NCBI GenBank assembly: GCA_001766655.1
Contig: MJCC01000005.1
Span: 924,658-988,657 of the forward strand
Reading direction: 5' to 3'
Origin: Phytomonas francai
Lineage: Eukaryota; Euglenozoa; Kinetoplastea; Trypanosomatida; Trypanosomatidae
DNA: 64,000 nucleotides
Shown here: piece after piece, positions 19,520 through 28,915 of the stretch
Position numbering within the stretch: position 1 is the first letter of the stretch
Layout of the letters: every line of letters begins with the position of its first letter
The notes under the pieces: model-generated
Seen by the model: only the letters and a program-made list of their open reading frames with translations
What the model was told of the DNA's origin: nothing
The model's database searches: none
Program-made: the position numbers and the translations under genes

Positions 19520-20983
19520 CTAGTACGAATAGCGCATGGGGACCATGTACATTGCCTGCTTCTGTTTCGACCCCTGAGGTGAAATCCCACCGGTTGCCAT
19601 CTGTTGGGCAGGTACCGAAGCCATGGGCTGGCTCTGTGGCATCATACACGGCTCCTCGTTAGCGCTCGGCATCATCATGTACATGTTGTTCACGGCTTGC
19701 GGTAACGGCGGAGACAACATCGGCGACTGGACCATTAAGGGCGCCTGCTGATTCGAAAACGACGACGACGGCGTCTCAAGCGGGACCCACATCATGGATG
19801 GTGGTACAAAGACAAGATTATTGACGGGCTGCGACGCCACCGGTGGGACGGCGCCTGATCCTCGTGGAAGGCTGCAGGTACTCTGAGTCGAGCTGGATTG
19901 ATAGGATGATGATAAGGTATCAATATTTTGAAAGTACTTGTTGATCTGATTCGCAGTCAAAGGCGCTATCTTCGGGTTCGCAAACTTTTTTCCCCTTGCC
20001 ACCTTTTTTTCGGCAGAAACCGTTGAGCCCGCATCCGTGTCCGAGTTCAAGTTGTCGCCGCTTTCGACTCGCTCACGCGAGTTGTAGTGCAACACGTGCA
20101 CGAACTGGCAGTCCTCTCCAAAGCAACAGATACCGTTTTTAGAGTAATGCGCACAGTGCTGCATGGTTACGGATGTCTTCTCCCTGCGAATGTACTGCTC
20201 ATAGTATTCCAGCGCGCCTTTGGTAATGAACAGCTTGCTGCTGTCGTATGTATCAACAGGGGTTGGAGTGTTCGGCAGCGCTACCTTGAAGAGCACACCA
20301 CTGCTAAAAGTCCTATACATCGTCTTGGAGGTCCAACGAGAGTGCAAGGAGTGCTGCAGTATGACGTCCGACGGCAAGTAAACGACGCTATCCGAGCTCC
20401 CGTTGGTATCCACTAGACTACCTGAGGCAGCCAAAGTGTCTAGGGGAGTGGTTTCCGGTTCCTCGAGGGTCGTCCCTGGCCCTGAGGCCCCACTCACGCC
20501 GCTATTCACCTGGGTGTTGGTGAATGCCTTGTTGAGTTTTTTCTCGAGTATCTCTCTCCCCGGGGCAAGCCGGATGACGCATGGGGCTCCCGTTGCGTTG
20601 CTCGGAACGTTGTATAGGGCGGCATCCTCCACCTTTTCGAGGGGTATAGTGCAGTGCACCTCACGGCAGAGAGACCCATTCTGACATTTACCGTTTTCGC
20701 TATACTGGATGCAAATAAAGAGCTTATTTCGGCTTTTGTTGGGACCCAACTGATTATAATCCTCTAGGTAGTCTAGTACACCACGAGTCAGCTTGACATA
20801 ATTCAAAGCGACTGTGTATAAGAAATGCATGTCGTGCCGAAAAAAACGGATGCAAAATCCCTCCGGTAGTGACATGTCAAACAATTGCTCCTCACTAAGC
20901 GATTCGAGCACATTAATTTCAGGGAGTTCAATGATCTCCCATTTTTTGGGACGCATTTTTTTAGCGCGTGTAGAAAGCGACAT
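19520..20983 (-). CDS. CCCH zinc-finger RNA-binding protein, 487 aa
   Basis: Two CX8CX5CX3H zinc fingers are visible: Cys91, Cys100, Cys106, His110 and Cys277, Cys286, Cys292, His296. Each is preceded by a short folded segment (FFRHDMHFLYTVALNYVKL before the first; MYRTFSSGVLFKVALPNTP before the second), so the protein may be an internal duplication of a segment-plus-finger unit. The C-terminal 150 residues are Gln/Pro/Met/Ser-rich and probably disordered. Such proteins bind 3' UTRs and control mRNA stability and translation in trypanosomatids, which lack gene-by-gene transcriptional control (known for the class). No HNPY-type MKT1 motif was seen. A second CCCH gene with the same two-finger design lies 6 kb upstream in the same unit. 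Confidence 0.88.
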   Translation of the reverse strand: MSLSTRAKKMRPKKWEIIELPEINVLESLSEEQLFDMSLPEGFCIRFFRHDMHFLYTVALNYVKLTRGVLDYLEDYNQLGPNKSRNKLFICIQYSENGKCQNGSLCREVHCTIPLEKVEDAALYNVPSNATGAPCVIRLAPGREILEKKLNKAFTNTQVNSGVSGASGPGTTLEEPETTPLDTLAASGSLVDTNGSSDSVVYLPSDVILQHSLHSRWTSKTMYRTFSSGVLFKVALPNTPTPVDTYDSSKLFITKGALEYYEQYIRREKTSVTMQHCAHYSKNGICCFGEDCQFVHVLHYNSRERVESGDNLNSDTDAGSTVSAEKKVARGKKFANPKIAPLTANQINKYFQNIDTLSSSYQSSSTQSTCSLPRGSGAVPPVASQPVNNLVFVPPSMMWVPLETPSSSFSNQQAPLMVQSPMLSPPLPQAVNNMYMMMPSANEEPCMMPQSQPMASVPAQQMATGGISPQGSKQKQAMYMVPMRYSY

Positions 20984-21917
20984 GATCCTATATTGTGATA
21001 TAGTATTTCAGGTCTTGGTACTTTTTGTGAATCCTTTTAATGCTAAACGATGATCCTTTGAAAATGCTAAGTGCAAACTATTAAACCGCAATTTTCAATT
21101 TATCATAACCCGAGTTAATTGTTCGACGAAAAAATAAAGAAGAAGAACAAGAGAGGATATGCAAATAAAAGGTAATACAACGACACATCACTAGTATTTC
21201 CTCTTTTTGTTTCTTGAAATCTTATTTATTTTTTTGTTCACTCCAATTTTATGCTTGCACCTAACAAATAAACGACTTTATTATATACTAAGAAGCATCT
21301 CAGATAATTCACAATGAAAAAGTAACCCGATCTCTAGCAATATTAAGTGAAACTTCTCAAGGAAAGCTTATTCTTCTTTCATAAAAAAAAGAAATAAGCG
21401 ACATATATACATACACATATATATATGCATATATGGTGTTGACAAATTGAAGTCTTTGAATACATCAAAAATTGTTAGGTTGTTACAATGAGAACAATAC
21501 TCAAGGAATACCTGCTGGAAAGGAAAAGAGGATTCAATTGAATGAAATTGAATCTTCGCCCTTCTTTTATTAAGCACCAGAAGATGAATTAAAGCGCCTA
21601 GAGGTCAATCCACAACGAAAGGCACCAATATCAATTCAAAAGGAAAAAAAGGAATGAATAGAGTAACCAATATACTAAACAGTATAAACTAACTCTGCAT
21701 CAAAGGCAAAAAAAGGTTCAAACGAACACCAATTTAAAAGAATAAAAACTTCAGAGAGATACATGCCGTTTTTCCCTCTTTGGGGGGTAATCCATACGTG
21801 CAAAATAAAAACAAGAGGAATTGTCTTTTAAAAAGAACGTACCTAAAGAGCCAATTGACTCTTTCCTCTTTTTCCCTCCAACTGATAACCGATTAAACGA
21901 ACCATCCACCCTATCCA
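20984..21917. other. Spacer, 934 bp
   Basis: AT-rich; a short TATATA stretch near 21,400-21,435 and purine tracts around 21,120-21,150 on the plus strand, candidates for the CCCH gene acceptor. The short minus frame 21368-21577 is low-complexity. No gene seen. Confidence 0.55.
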
Positions 21918-23395
21918 CTAATCCTTTACTATGATATCGCGGTCGCCTTCACATGTCTCTGTGTTCACTCTTCCAGCGTAGTTAAACGCAGGTTCCCCAG
22001 AACCTGTATTGTTTCTGACTTCCATGGTTGGCCCTCCGGCATCCACGTTAAGCTTGTCTTGGAGATAGGTGATGTGCTTCACCATATCTTTTCTCTTTTG
22101 CCTCCACTTTCCCTCCAAGTCCTGCAAACCATCCACGCGAAACAAAATGCGCATCAGCTCTTCATAGTACCCCTTCTTCTGCCCATCTGTCATTGAGCTC
22201 TCCATATCCTTTTCGATTCGGGCGACTTCCCCTTCGACTTCCTCGAGGACGATCAAGTCCACATTGCTGTACTCGCCGGACGCCACGAACACCGTGCAGT
22301 CGCCGCGGATCCCGACATTGAAGAGGCTGCTCTCCGGCGTCTGCGGAAGGACCTTACCGCGAAACACCAAGCTCCCGGTCGCCGCCTCGGGCACCTCGGC
22401 CACGATGCTCAGCAGGAGGTCCGCCACGGTGGCGTCGCCGCTGAGCTCCACGTTCACCCCGCGGCGCTGGGCCGGGATGCTGCAGTGGATCAGCAGCCGC
22501 GCCGCCCGCCCCTCGCTCGCGCCGCGGCCCCCGCCGGAATCGCCGCCGGACGCCGACGTCCGCGCCGACGCGCCACGCGCGTCCGGGCTGTTTTTTGCCG
22601 CGGGGCGCGTGGGGAGGGGGGGGGGCTCCGCCGCCGAAGGCGTCCGTTTCCGCTCCCGCTCCGGGGCCTCCGGCCTCCCGTGGGCGTTGCCCGGCGCGTG
22701 GCTGTGGGTGGGGGCAGTCTGGAAGGCGCCCCGGGCCGGGGTTGGCGCATTCTCAGGCCTCTGCTCCGCCGGCGTGGGCTCCGGTTCGGGCCGTTGGGGG
22801 GAGGGATGGGGCCACAGGCCCCCCTTCCCACGACCTCTGCCAGGGTGGTCCACGCCGGGGGGGGCGGCGGGCGGCGTCGGCTGGGGCTGGGGCTGGGGCT
22901 GGAGCTGGGGCTGNNNNNNNNNNNNNNNNNNNNNNNNNNNNNNNNNNNNNNNNNNNNNNNNNNNNNNNNNNNNNNNNNNNNNNNNNNNNNNNNCTGGGGC
23001 TGGAGCTGGGGCTGGGGCTTGGGCTGGAGCTGGGGCTGGAGCTGGGGCTGGGGCTTGGGCTGGAGCTGGGGCTGGGCCTTGGGCTGGGGCTTGGGCTGGA
23101 GCTGGGGCTGGGCCTTGGGCTGGTGGAACTGCGTATGCGAGAGCGAGCTATGCTCTGGGACCGCGATCATCAAGCTGTCGTAGGGGTAGCTTGCCACGTA
23201 GGTGTTGACATCGACCGGGGTGTTGTTGCACAAAAAACATGCTTTATCGCTATAACGATACTCGTTGATAAGAAATTTGAGCAATTCCCCAACCGTGCAT
23301 GCTTTGGGTACCGAAAGGTCAATCGTCTCGCCGCGCAAAGATCGAATGCGGACGGTTATCTCATCTTGTTTTGCGTGATAGCCACCGTATGACAT
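21918..23395 (-). CDS. Ubiquitin-like / Gln-Pro repeat / ubiquitin-like / BAG-domain protein, interrupted by an assembly gap
   Basis: One gene, although the frames on the two sides of the 80-N gap differ. The upstream part (23395 to 22994) starts with ATG and encodes a divergent ubiquitin-like fold (TVRIRSLRGETIDLSVPKA to about residue 80), then a Gln-Pro repeat (units such as QPQLQPKP). The downstream part reads Gln-Pro repeat directly out of the gap in another frame, then a very GC-rich Pro/Ala/Arg linker, a second ubiquitin-like domain (ARLLIHCSIPAQRRGVNVEL to TVFVASG) and a three-helix BAG domain (KKGYYEELMRILFRVDGLQDLEGKWR and the following helix), which binds the Hsp70 ATPase domain. 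Both sides are repeat-coding up to the Ns, so a true gap of 3+6n bases would give one frame; 80 breaks it by one base. Likely an Hsp70 nucleotide-exchange factor linking to the proteasome (inference). Complete length about 490 residues if the gap is near 81. Confidence 0.85.
22862..23121 (-). repeat. GC-rich tandem repeat encoding Gln-Pro/Leu/Lys units
   Basis: Six-base CAGCCC-like units (sense strand) with variants CAGCTC and CAAGCC-derived codons, arranged in higher-order units of 12-18 bases, run on both sides of the N gap. The protein is a Gln at every second position alternating with Pro, Leu or Lys. Copy number is unknown because of the gap and is likely to vary between alleles. Confidence 0.85.
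22914..22993. other. Assembly gap of 80 Ns inside a coding repeat
   Basis: Both borders are the same CTGGGGCTGGAGCTGGGG type repeat, so the gap is an unresolved tandem repeat; 80 is probably an estimate. The length is not a multiple of three and causes an apparent frameshift in the BAG gene. Confidence 0.95.
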
Positions 23396-23743
23396 TGTCT
23401 AGACCGTAACTACTGTTAAGATTTTATGTATATTATATATATCTATATCTATATATATATATATATATAGATATATATATATGTGGATATTTATAACTAA
23501 TTATTCCCTTTTAAGGAGCCAGAAGTTTCTGTGATTATTAATTTACAATAATAATGCTTATGTGATTATCTCTACTTACTAGTTGATATGCAATCACATA
23601 ATTAAAATATTCAGAAGAAAGTAAGCTATCTATCTCCCCCACCACTGCCACTGAGTACTCAAATAACATTCTTTAGATGTAATATCTTTAGAGAGTAGAA
23701 GTATACCCTATCTAAACAAAGAAATCAAAGTACGCGAAGTAGT
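23396..23743. repeat. Spacer with TA/GATA microsatellite
   Basis: Directly upstream of the BAG gene lies a TA-rich microsatellite with TCTA interruptions (about 23428-23483). The remainder is AT-rich spacer with no gene. Confidence 0.6.
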
Positions 23744-25123
23744 TTAAACCGCAAGATGGGAGTACATAAGGGGCTCGCCTGGTATTCGGTACTCTCTTGC
23801 ATAACGAACTATTATATTCGAGAACGACTCATCAGCACCGAGCAAGGGCTCAATAAAGGCTCGGATACACTCCGCGTCCCACTTCTGGGGGGATAACTTA
23901 AAGAGTATATCAATGCGTGCCTTGATGCTCTTCGGAAGAAAGTACTCCGGCAGCCACCAAATCTTTGCGTCGCGATAGCTCGACTGACGACTTTGGTAAC
24001 ACACAACGTGAGCCCGAAGGAACGTAAGTGCTTCCTTAGGGTCTTCCTCCCATGAAGGCAATCCACCGCATCTCGGCCACGCGACAGGGATGCGGCGCCT
24101 CCAGGCATCCCAGAACGACTCGAAGGACATCCGGATCGCCAACACACCAGGTTCCACCTCTTCAGGCAACGCCGACGGGTCAACCTCAAAGACCATGCCT
24201 GCCAGACCCAACAAAACTTTTGGGAGGCTAAGCAAAGACCATTTTTTGTCCAGCGGTAGCCCCCCTGAAGCCACGTCCTCGATCACATCACTTTCAATGC
24301 TCGCAGTGGATGCGCCATACACGGTGCGAACGACCTGCAGTACTATACGGGGATACACGGAGGCAAAGTACTCTGCTACCTGATCCCACGTAGGTGCCTC
24401 ATCCTCCGCATCCACGTACGTCAAGACAGCCTCCAGTGCCTCGTAGAGAATTTTGCGATCGAGTAACCGCACGTAGCCACGGTGGACTACCGCGCCCATC
24501 GCCCTAAGGGCGTCGGCCAGTTCTTTGGGGCTGCAATCGTTAGCTCGTACAAGATCCACAAACGTTAGATGTCTACGGGAATTCCTTTTACTAGGAGTTT
24601 CCCAAGTAGGCGGAAATTCCTGATCGTTGGGTTCGCATGCCCCCAACTCCATTTCCTCTAACGTCAGTAGTGAGTTTGAGAGGAGCGTGTACGTGCGATG
24701 TTGCGGTTTTATCGCGCGTGCCTCAAAAATGCGCGAAAGTGAAGCCACAATGACACTCGAACTACCCCTCAACGGTGTAGAGTTAACTGTTGATTCGTCT
24801 GACGAGGCTACTATGGTTGCCTTGTTAGAATCGTGCTGGCGCCGTCCAACCAAGATCAAGTTCGAGTACTCAACCCGCCGCACCATCAGCGTTTGCGCGG
24901 CATCGCACGCGATGAGGGAACGATCGCCTTTGGCCCACAGAAACATCCGTGGCCCCCCCGAGTGCGGCTCGGAAGGGCGTGGGCGCTTGTCTCGCATCCG
25001 CGCACACTCCGAAGAGGCGGCGTCACAGCTGAGGTTCATGCGTCGTAGCCATGTTGGATGGATCTTAAAAAGGCGGTAGTTGTCACACCTGTTAAAGTTG
25101 GGGGATAGGAAAATGTATTCCAT
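23744..25123 (-). CDS. DCC1: Sister chromatid cohesion protein DCC1-like
   Basis: A 459-residue protein with features of DCC1, the subunit of the Ctf18-Dcc1-Ctf8 clamp loader that loads PCNA and supports cohesion. Seen: an N-terminal beta-rich part including SLIACDAAQTLMVRRVEYSN, where DCC1 proteins have the 'vLct...Ty.lr.v..SNs' strands, then KPQHRTYTLLSN and a helix ahead of TFVDLVRANDCSPKELADALRAMGAVVHRGYVRLLD (about 205-240), matching the DCC1 'll..vq.Se.El..gL....a..i.g.wr.ld' block, and a C-terminal winged-helix-like region with FLPKSIKARIDILFKLSPQKWDAECIRAFIEPLLG. The order of blocks supports the name; overall similarity is from memory and weak. The first ATG is used; ATGs further in are possible. 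Nuclear role inferred. Confidence 0.65.
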   Translation of the reverse strand: MEYIFLSPNFNRCDNYRLFKIHPTWLRRMNLSCDAASSECARMRDKRPRPSEPHSGGPRMFLWAKGDRSLIACDAAQTLMVRRVEYSNLILVGRRQHDSNKATIVASSDESTVNSTPLRGSSSVIVASLSRIFEARAIKPQHRTYTLLSNSLLTLEEMELGACEPNDQEFPPTWETPSKRNSRRHLTFVDLVRANDCSPKELADALRAMGAVVHRGYVRLLDRKILYEALEAVLTYVDAEDEAPTWDQVAEYFASVYPRIVLQVVRTVYGASTASIESDVIEDVASGGLPLDKKWSLLSLPKVLLGLAGMVFEVDPSALPEEVEPGVLAIRMSFESFWDAWRRRIPVAWPRCGGLPSWEEDPKEALTFLRAHVVCYQSRQSSYRDAKIWWLPEYFLPKSIKARIDILFKLSPQKWDAECIRAFIEPLLGADESFSNIIVRYAREYRIPGEPLMYSHLAV

Positions 25124-27026
25124 ACTTTTCTAACTCGAATAATCTAAGCTACACACATTAAAAATAGAGATCTGTGGTAAGGCACTTGAGTTGCGCTCGC
25201 TATAAGAAAATGCGTACAGAAGAGAGTCAACGATGGAAAATGTATGCGCAGGTAGTATGCGACAATAGATATAGGGAAGCACAAGACCTCGAGGAAAGAA
25301 AAAAAAATTGGAAAACATCATCAAAAGCATAAGAGTAATGCGATTGGACGCGCCATTAATTGCATAGGTTATAAAAGATGAAAAAATGGAATTGAAAAAT
25401 ATGCCTACTATTAAAAATCATTATATTATGTATATAAATCCCTAACTAAAACATCTACAACAGCCATCACTTCTAGAATTTTTTTCTAATTTAAAAAAAA
25501 AATGTAATAAAATTTCTAAAAGCATGCAACATTTTTTTATCTAATAAGAACCAAGAAGCTGCTCCCATATCCCGATCCACTTTTATCATCAACAAAAGTC
25601 TTCTGAAAATGAATAAAAATCAGAAGATTTGGAAGAAAAGTTTTGTCTTTCAAAAAAAAGTTCGTAAGGTTGTAGTTTTATTTGAAGAGATCTTTAACCC
25701 CATGGGTAATCCTTAAAGAGATTTCCCCCCTCATTTGTTGGATACCACACAAAGCATATCTCACAAGTAAACTAACGAAATTTATGTTTTTAATATTGTA
25801 TCAAAGATGTCTGAGGAAAAGAAATAGCAGCTAGTAGTGTTTAGCAAACATAGAAAATAGATGTAATTTTATTTAAACGGTTGCTGATTTTGTATCGTTT
25901 TTTTAGTTATCCTGCAAAGCACGCCATCATTTTTCCCTTTGGCGCTACCGCAAGGAATGGGTCAATACTTTTGGAAATATGGCTATAGTAAAAGATGTCC
26001 ATGTAAAATCGTGTTTTTTACTACACCAGAGAGAACAAAAATTAAAAAATTATAAATTAAAATGCTCAAATGACATGGAATGAGAAAGGAAGAATATTAA
26101 TAGGAGGATAATTAATAAGAAACAGATATTGTATCTGTCGAAAGTGACCAAAACACACAATGAGTAGCGACCTTCAATGGAATGATGAGCAGCTATGGTT
26201 CTAAAGTCAATACGAGCACGGATATATATATAATGTCAATACAGCGCAAAACCCTTCGCATAAAAAACTATTCTGGAGTAGATATTTTGGGGGGGGGGGG
26301 GGGGGATTCTGCAAAATGGATGAAGCCTTGTGCTTCTGATAAATGTCCAGTAATCTGAAGCCACCAAATTCCAAAATAGATGCTTAAAATCACAAAGGAG
26401 AATTTTCATCACCAAAGTTGGAGGTAAAGGGAAAAAGGGGGTAGATGTATTTACACAAAGTATAAATTTTTCAAGAATGCCCCTTCCAATTAATCTACAA
26501 GTCGAACCAAACAAACTGAACTTCTGGTTAACTAACTATAACATAATTTTATTTACCTGTCTGCTTTCTAAATAATTCACAATACGTTACTAAATTTACT
26601 TTCATTTTCTCCTATTTTCTATGCTCAGTGTTTTTCTGAGTCTTGATGCAATTATGCTATGTTTGAAGCAAAAAAAAGTTAGTGATATATTTGTGTATAC
26701 TTTATCAAATATCTTTTCCGTAACGACCCTGCTTTATTGCTGAATCTGAAATATTAATTAAATTTTTACTTTCCATTTTCATTTAAAGTAAAAAATCATG
26801 AGTCCTTTTCCCTATTTTCTATGGAGGAAAAAAATCAAAAACTAAGCCTTTACAAAGAAAGGGGCTGAACCCATAGAATGAAGCAAAAGAAAAACAACAA
26901 CTAAAAATGGTTGAGAAAACTCATACTCTTTAGAATATTTCACCATAATGATTCCTAATTTCTTGCAATACAAGAATCATAAATAAAAGGAATGCGAAAA
27001 GCATTTGCATATCATTCATATTTTCT
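25124..27026. other. 1.9-kb AT-rich spacer with a G17 run
   Basis: No gene seen. It has A/T runs throughout and a perfect G17 run at 26289-26305 (C17 in the transcription direction). Short minus frames at 25130-25330 and 26236-26514 cross homopolymers and are not supported. It probably contains the long 3' UTR of the second CCCH gene and the DCC1 5' UTR. Confidence 0.55.
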
Positions 27027-28178
27027 TTACTGAAGGGAAAGCGAATAGGGATTATGGAAAACATGGTGCCTTTGAGGGTTAGCTGAGGATTTATCCGGAC
27101 CTGATGGACGCAAAAGAGGCCCAGACACTCTGCACAAGGGCTTAGACGTAAGCATGCCACTGTAAGTGCAGGCATGCTCTGATGCCAACTCACGCCATTG
27201 ATTGTAGTTGCTGAAGCTTCCAGAAGAGCCACCAAAAGAAGAGTTATGGTTAAAACTGTCTCCAAGATCGACCTGGCGTGGATGATCGGACTTATATGTT
27301 ACTTCAGGGCTGTTAGGCTGAGAATCTCTGTCAACCCTTTCGGGCTGAAGTAACCTGGAAGAGTCGGTTGGGTTGCGAAAAGCGCTCATCCCATCGGAGT
27401 CATGTGACAAATTGATAGAAATCTCACGACACACGTGCAGAAAGCTGCACTGATCACCAAAGTGGCAGAGTTCCTTGCGATGCGCACGGCAAATCTTGCT
27501 TTTCGGAAGGTAGATATGGCTGCTGACGTTGCGGGTGTACAGGAGCCACAGATAGTTGGTCGGACAAAGCGAATGAATCGAGATGACAATATCATCCGAA
27601 GGCTCCTGCGCAGATTTCTGCCCCACAGCAGGGCAAGAGCTTTTCCCCACTCCGTTGGGGGAAACCTCAGTCTTCTCAGTGATCTCACTTTGAGTTCTAC
27701 TAATCTTATTGTGAAATGAAGTTGGACTTTTGGAAGTTTCTTTCGTATCATCTACCAAAGTGAAGGTCAGGCCCAGAGGAAAAGACCCGAAGTTGCACTT
27801 TGCACCGTGAATATAGCAACAGGAGGGCGCGTGTAAGGTCTCCTGTCTAAGAGTCTCGACCACGCTGGGGTTCGCGTGAACTTGATGGCAGTGCATTCCC
27901 TGGTGGCAACAGCCTTTTAGATAGAGGCGGCACAGCCCCTGCACTAAAATCTTTTCTTTGAAAGCCTGTGTCGGCTCCGTTGCCGAGAGTGGGATGCGAA
28001 GCTTAGTGCTCGCGCGATCAATGGCATATATATACGAACGCGTCGTATTGGTTGATATTTCTGAGCAAAGACTTGAACTGGCATGGGGTGGTTTCAGAAG
28101 GCGGGCACCGAAGGCCTTTTTAGCTTCGCTGAACCCCTCTACAGGAGCGCTTCTAGTACTCCCTGACCAAGGAAGCAT
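27027..28178 (-). CDS. CCCH zinc-finger RNA-binding protein with C-terminal HNPY motif, 383 aa
   Basis: Two CX7CX5CX3H fingers: Cys83, Cys91, Cys97, His101 and Cys230, Cys238, Cys244, His248. A partial Cys/His cluster (SCCYIHGAKCNFG) follows the first. As in the 487-residue CCCH protein downstream, a short hydrophobic segment precedes each finger (TNYLWLLYTRNVSSHIYL before the second). The C-terminal third is Ser/Asn/Pro-rich. The last residues include HNPY (375-378), which fits the H-[E/D/N/Q]-PY signature reported for proteins that bind MKT1 in trypanosomes; MKT1-PBP1 recruitment activates mRNAs. The long frame begins at a TTG; the ATG at 28178-28176 is chosen. Role: post-transcriptional regulator (class knowledge plus inference). 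Confidence 0.85.
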   Translation of the reverse strand: MLPWSGSTRSAPVEGFSEAKKAFGARLLKPPHASSSLCSEISTNTTRSYIYAIDRASTKLRIPLSATEPTQAFKEKILVQGLCRLYLKGCCHQGMHCHQVHANPSVVETLRQETLHAPSCCYIHGAKCNFGSFPLGLTFTLVDDTKETSKSPTSFHNKISRTQSEITEKTEVSPNGVGKSSCPAVGQKSAQEPSDDIVISIHSLCPTNYLWLLYTRNVSSHIYLPKSKICRAHRKELCHFGDQCSFLHVCREISINLSHDSDGMSAFRNPTDSSRLLQPERVDRDSQPNSPEVTYKSDHPRQVDLGDSFNHNSSFGGSSGSFSNYNQWRELASEHACTYSGMLTSKPLCRVSGPLLRPSGPDKSSANPQRHHVFHNPYSLSLQ

Positions 28179-28915
28179 AATTAGCAAAGATATTCTTATA
28201 AAAGCTAATTATCTACGTTTATTCGAAAATATTCGTAAACGAGATATTATTTTAGCGATGGTAAGATTAATATTGGTGAAGGGTTATTAGAATGAATTTC
28301 CTGTATTGGTTGCGCGGAGTATCAGGGAGATAGGCTTGTTCTTTTCGTTCTTACCCCTTCGTTGTTCCAGAGGAAAGATTTACGCACACAAATTAAGAAA
28401 ATGAACTCAAGGACCGCCTCTTTGCCTTTTCTAATGCAATATATGCAGTAACAATATAATAAATCACTAAACCTACGAACTACTAAATTAAGTACAGTTG
28501 AAACGTGGTCATTTAAAGTGCATGAAAGTAGATAATGCAGAAAGAGGGACATGAAAAGTAAAGAAACGAAAAATACTTCATTGGACCATGGTGCGGATAA
28601 ACAGTTGATCACTCAATGAACGCATCTAATTACCTCGAAGCACACACAGCTGACCATTACACTGGTTGGTAATGCGCCATATACGTTTTTTAAAAAACTT
28701 GATCTATCCATAAGCAATAGCGATTATGCAGATATTCTTCTCTTTGAAGGATGGAGATATGAGAAGCTAAATGACGATATAGATCACCCTTTTGAACAAG
28801 AAGAAAATGGGGAGACATGGTCTATTTCTAGCTCCCCTACATAAAGGCTCGCAAAAACTCTATAGGAAAAAAAAAATCTACCAGGGGCAAGACGGGTCAG
28901 ACAAATGATATGCAA
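28179..28915. other. Spacer, 737 bp
   Basis: AT-rich with A9 near 28867-28875. The minus frame at 28322-28612 has no similarity recognised and poor codon character. No gene seen. Confidence 0.5.

Noticed and set aside
22264..23392. Plus-strand frames through the N gap (Gly/Ala/Leu/Trp repeats)
   Set aside because: They are antisense translations of the Gln-Pro repeat of the BAG gene and start at non-ATG codons or within it.
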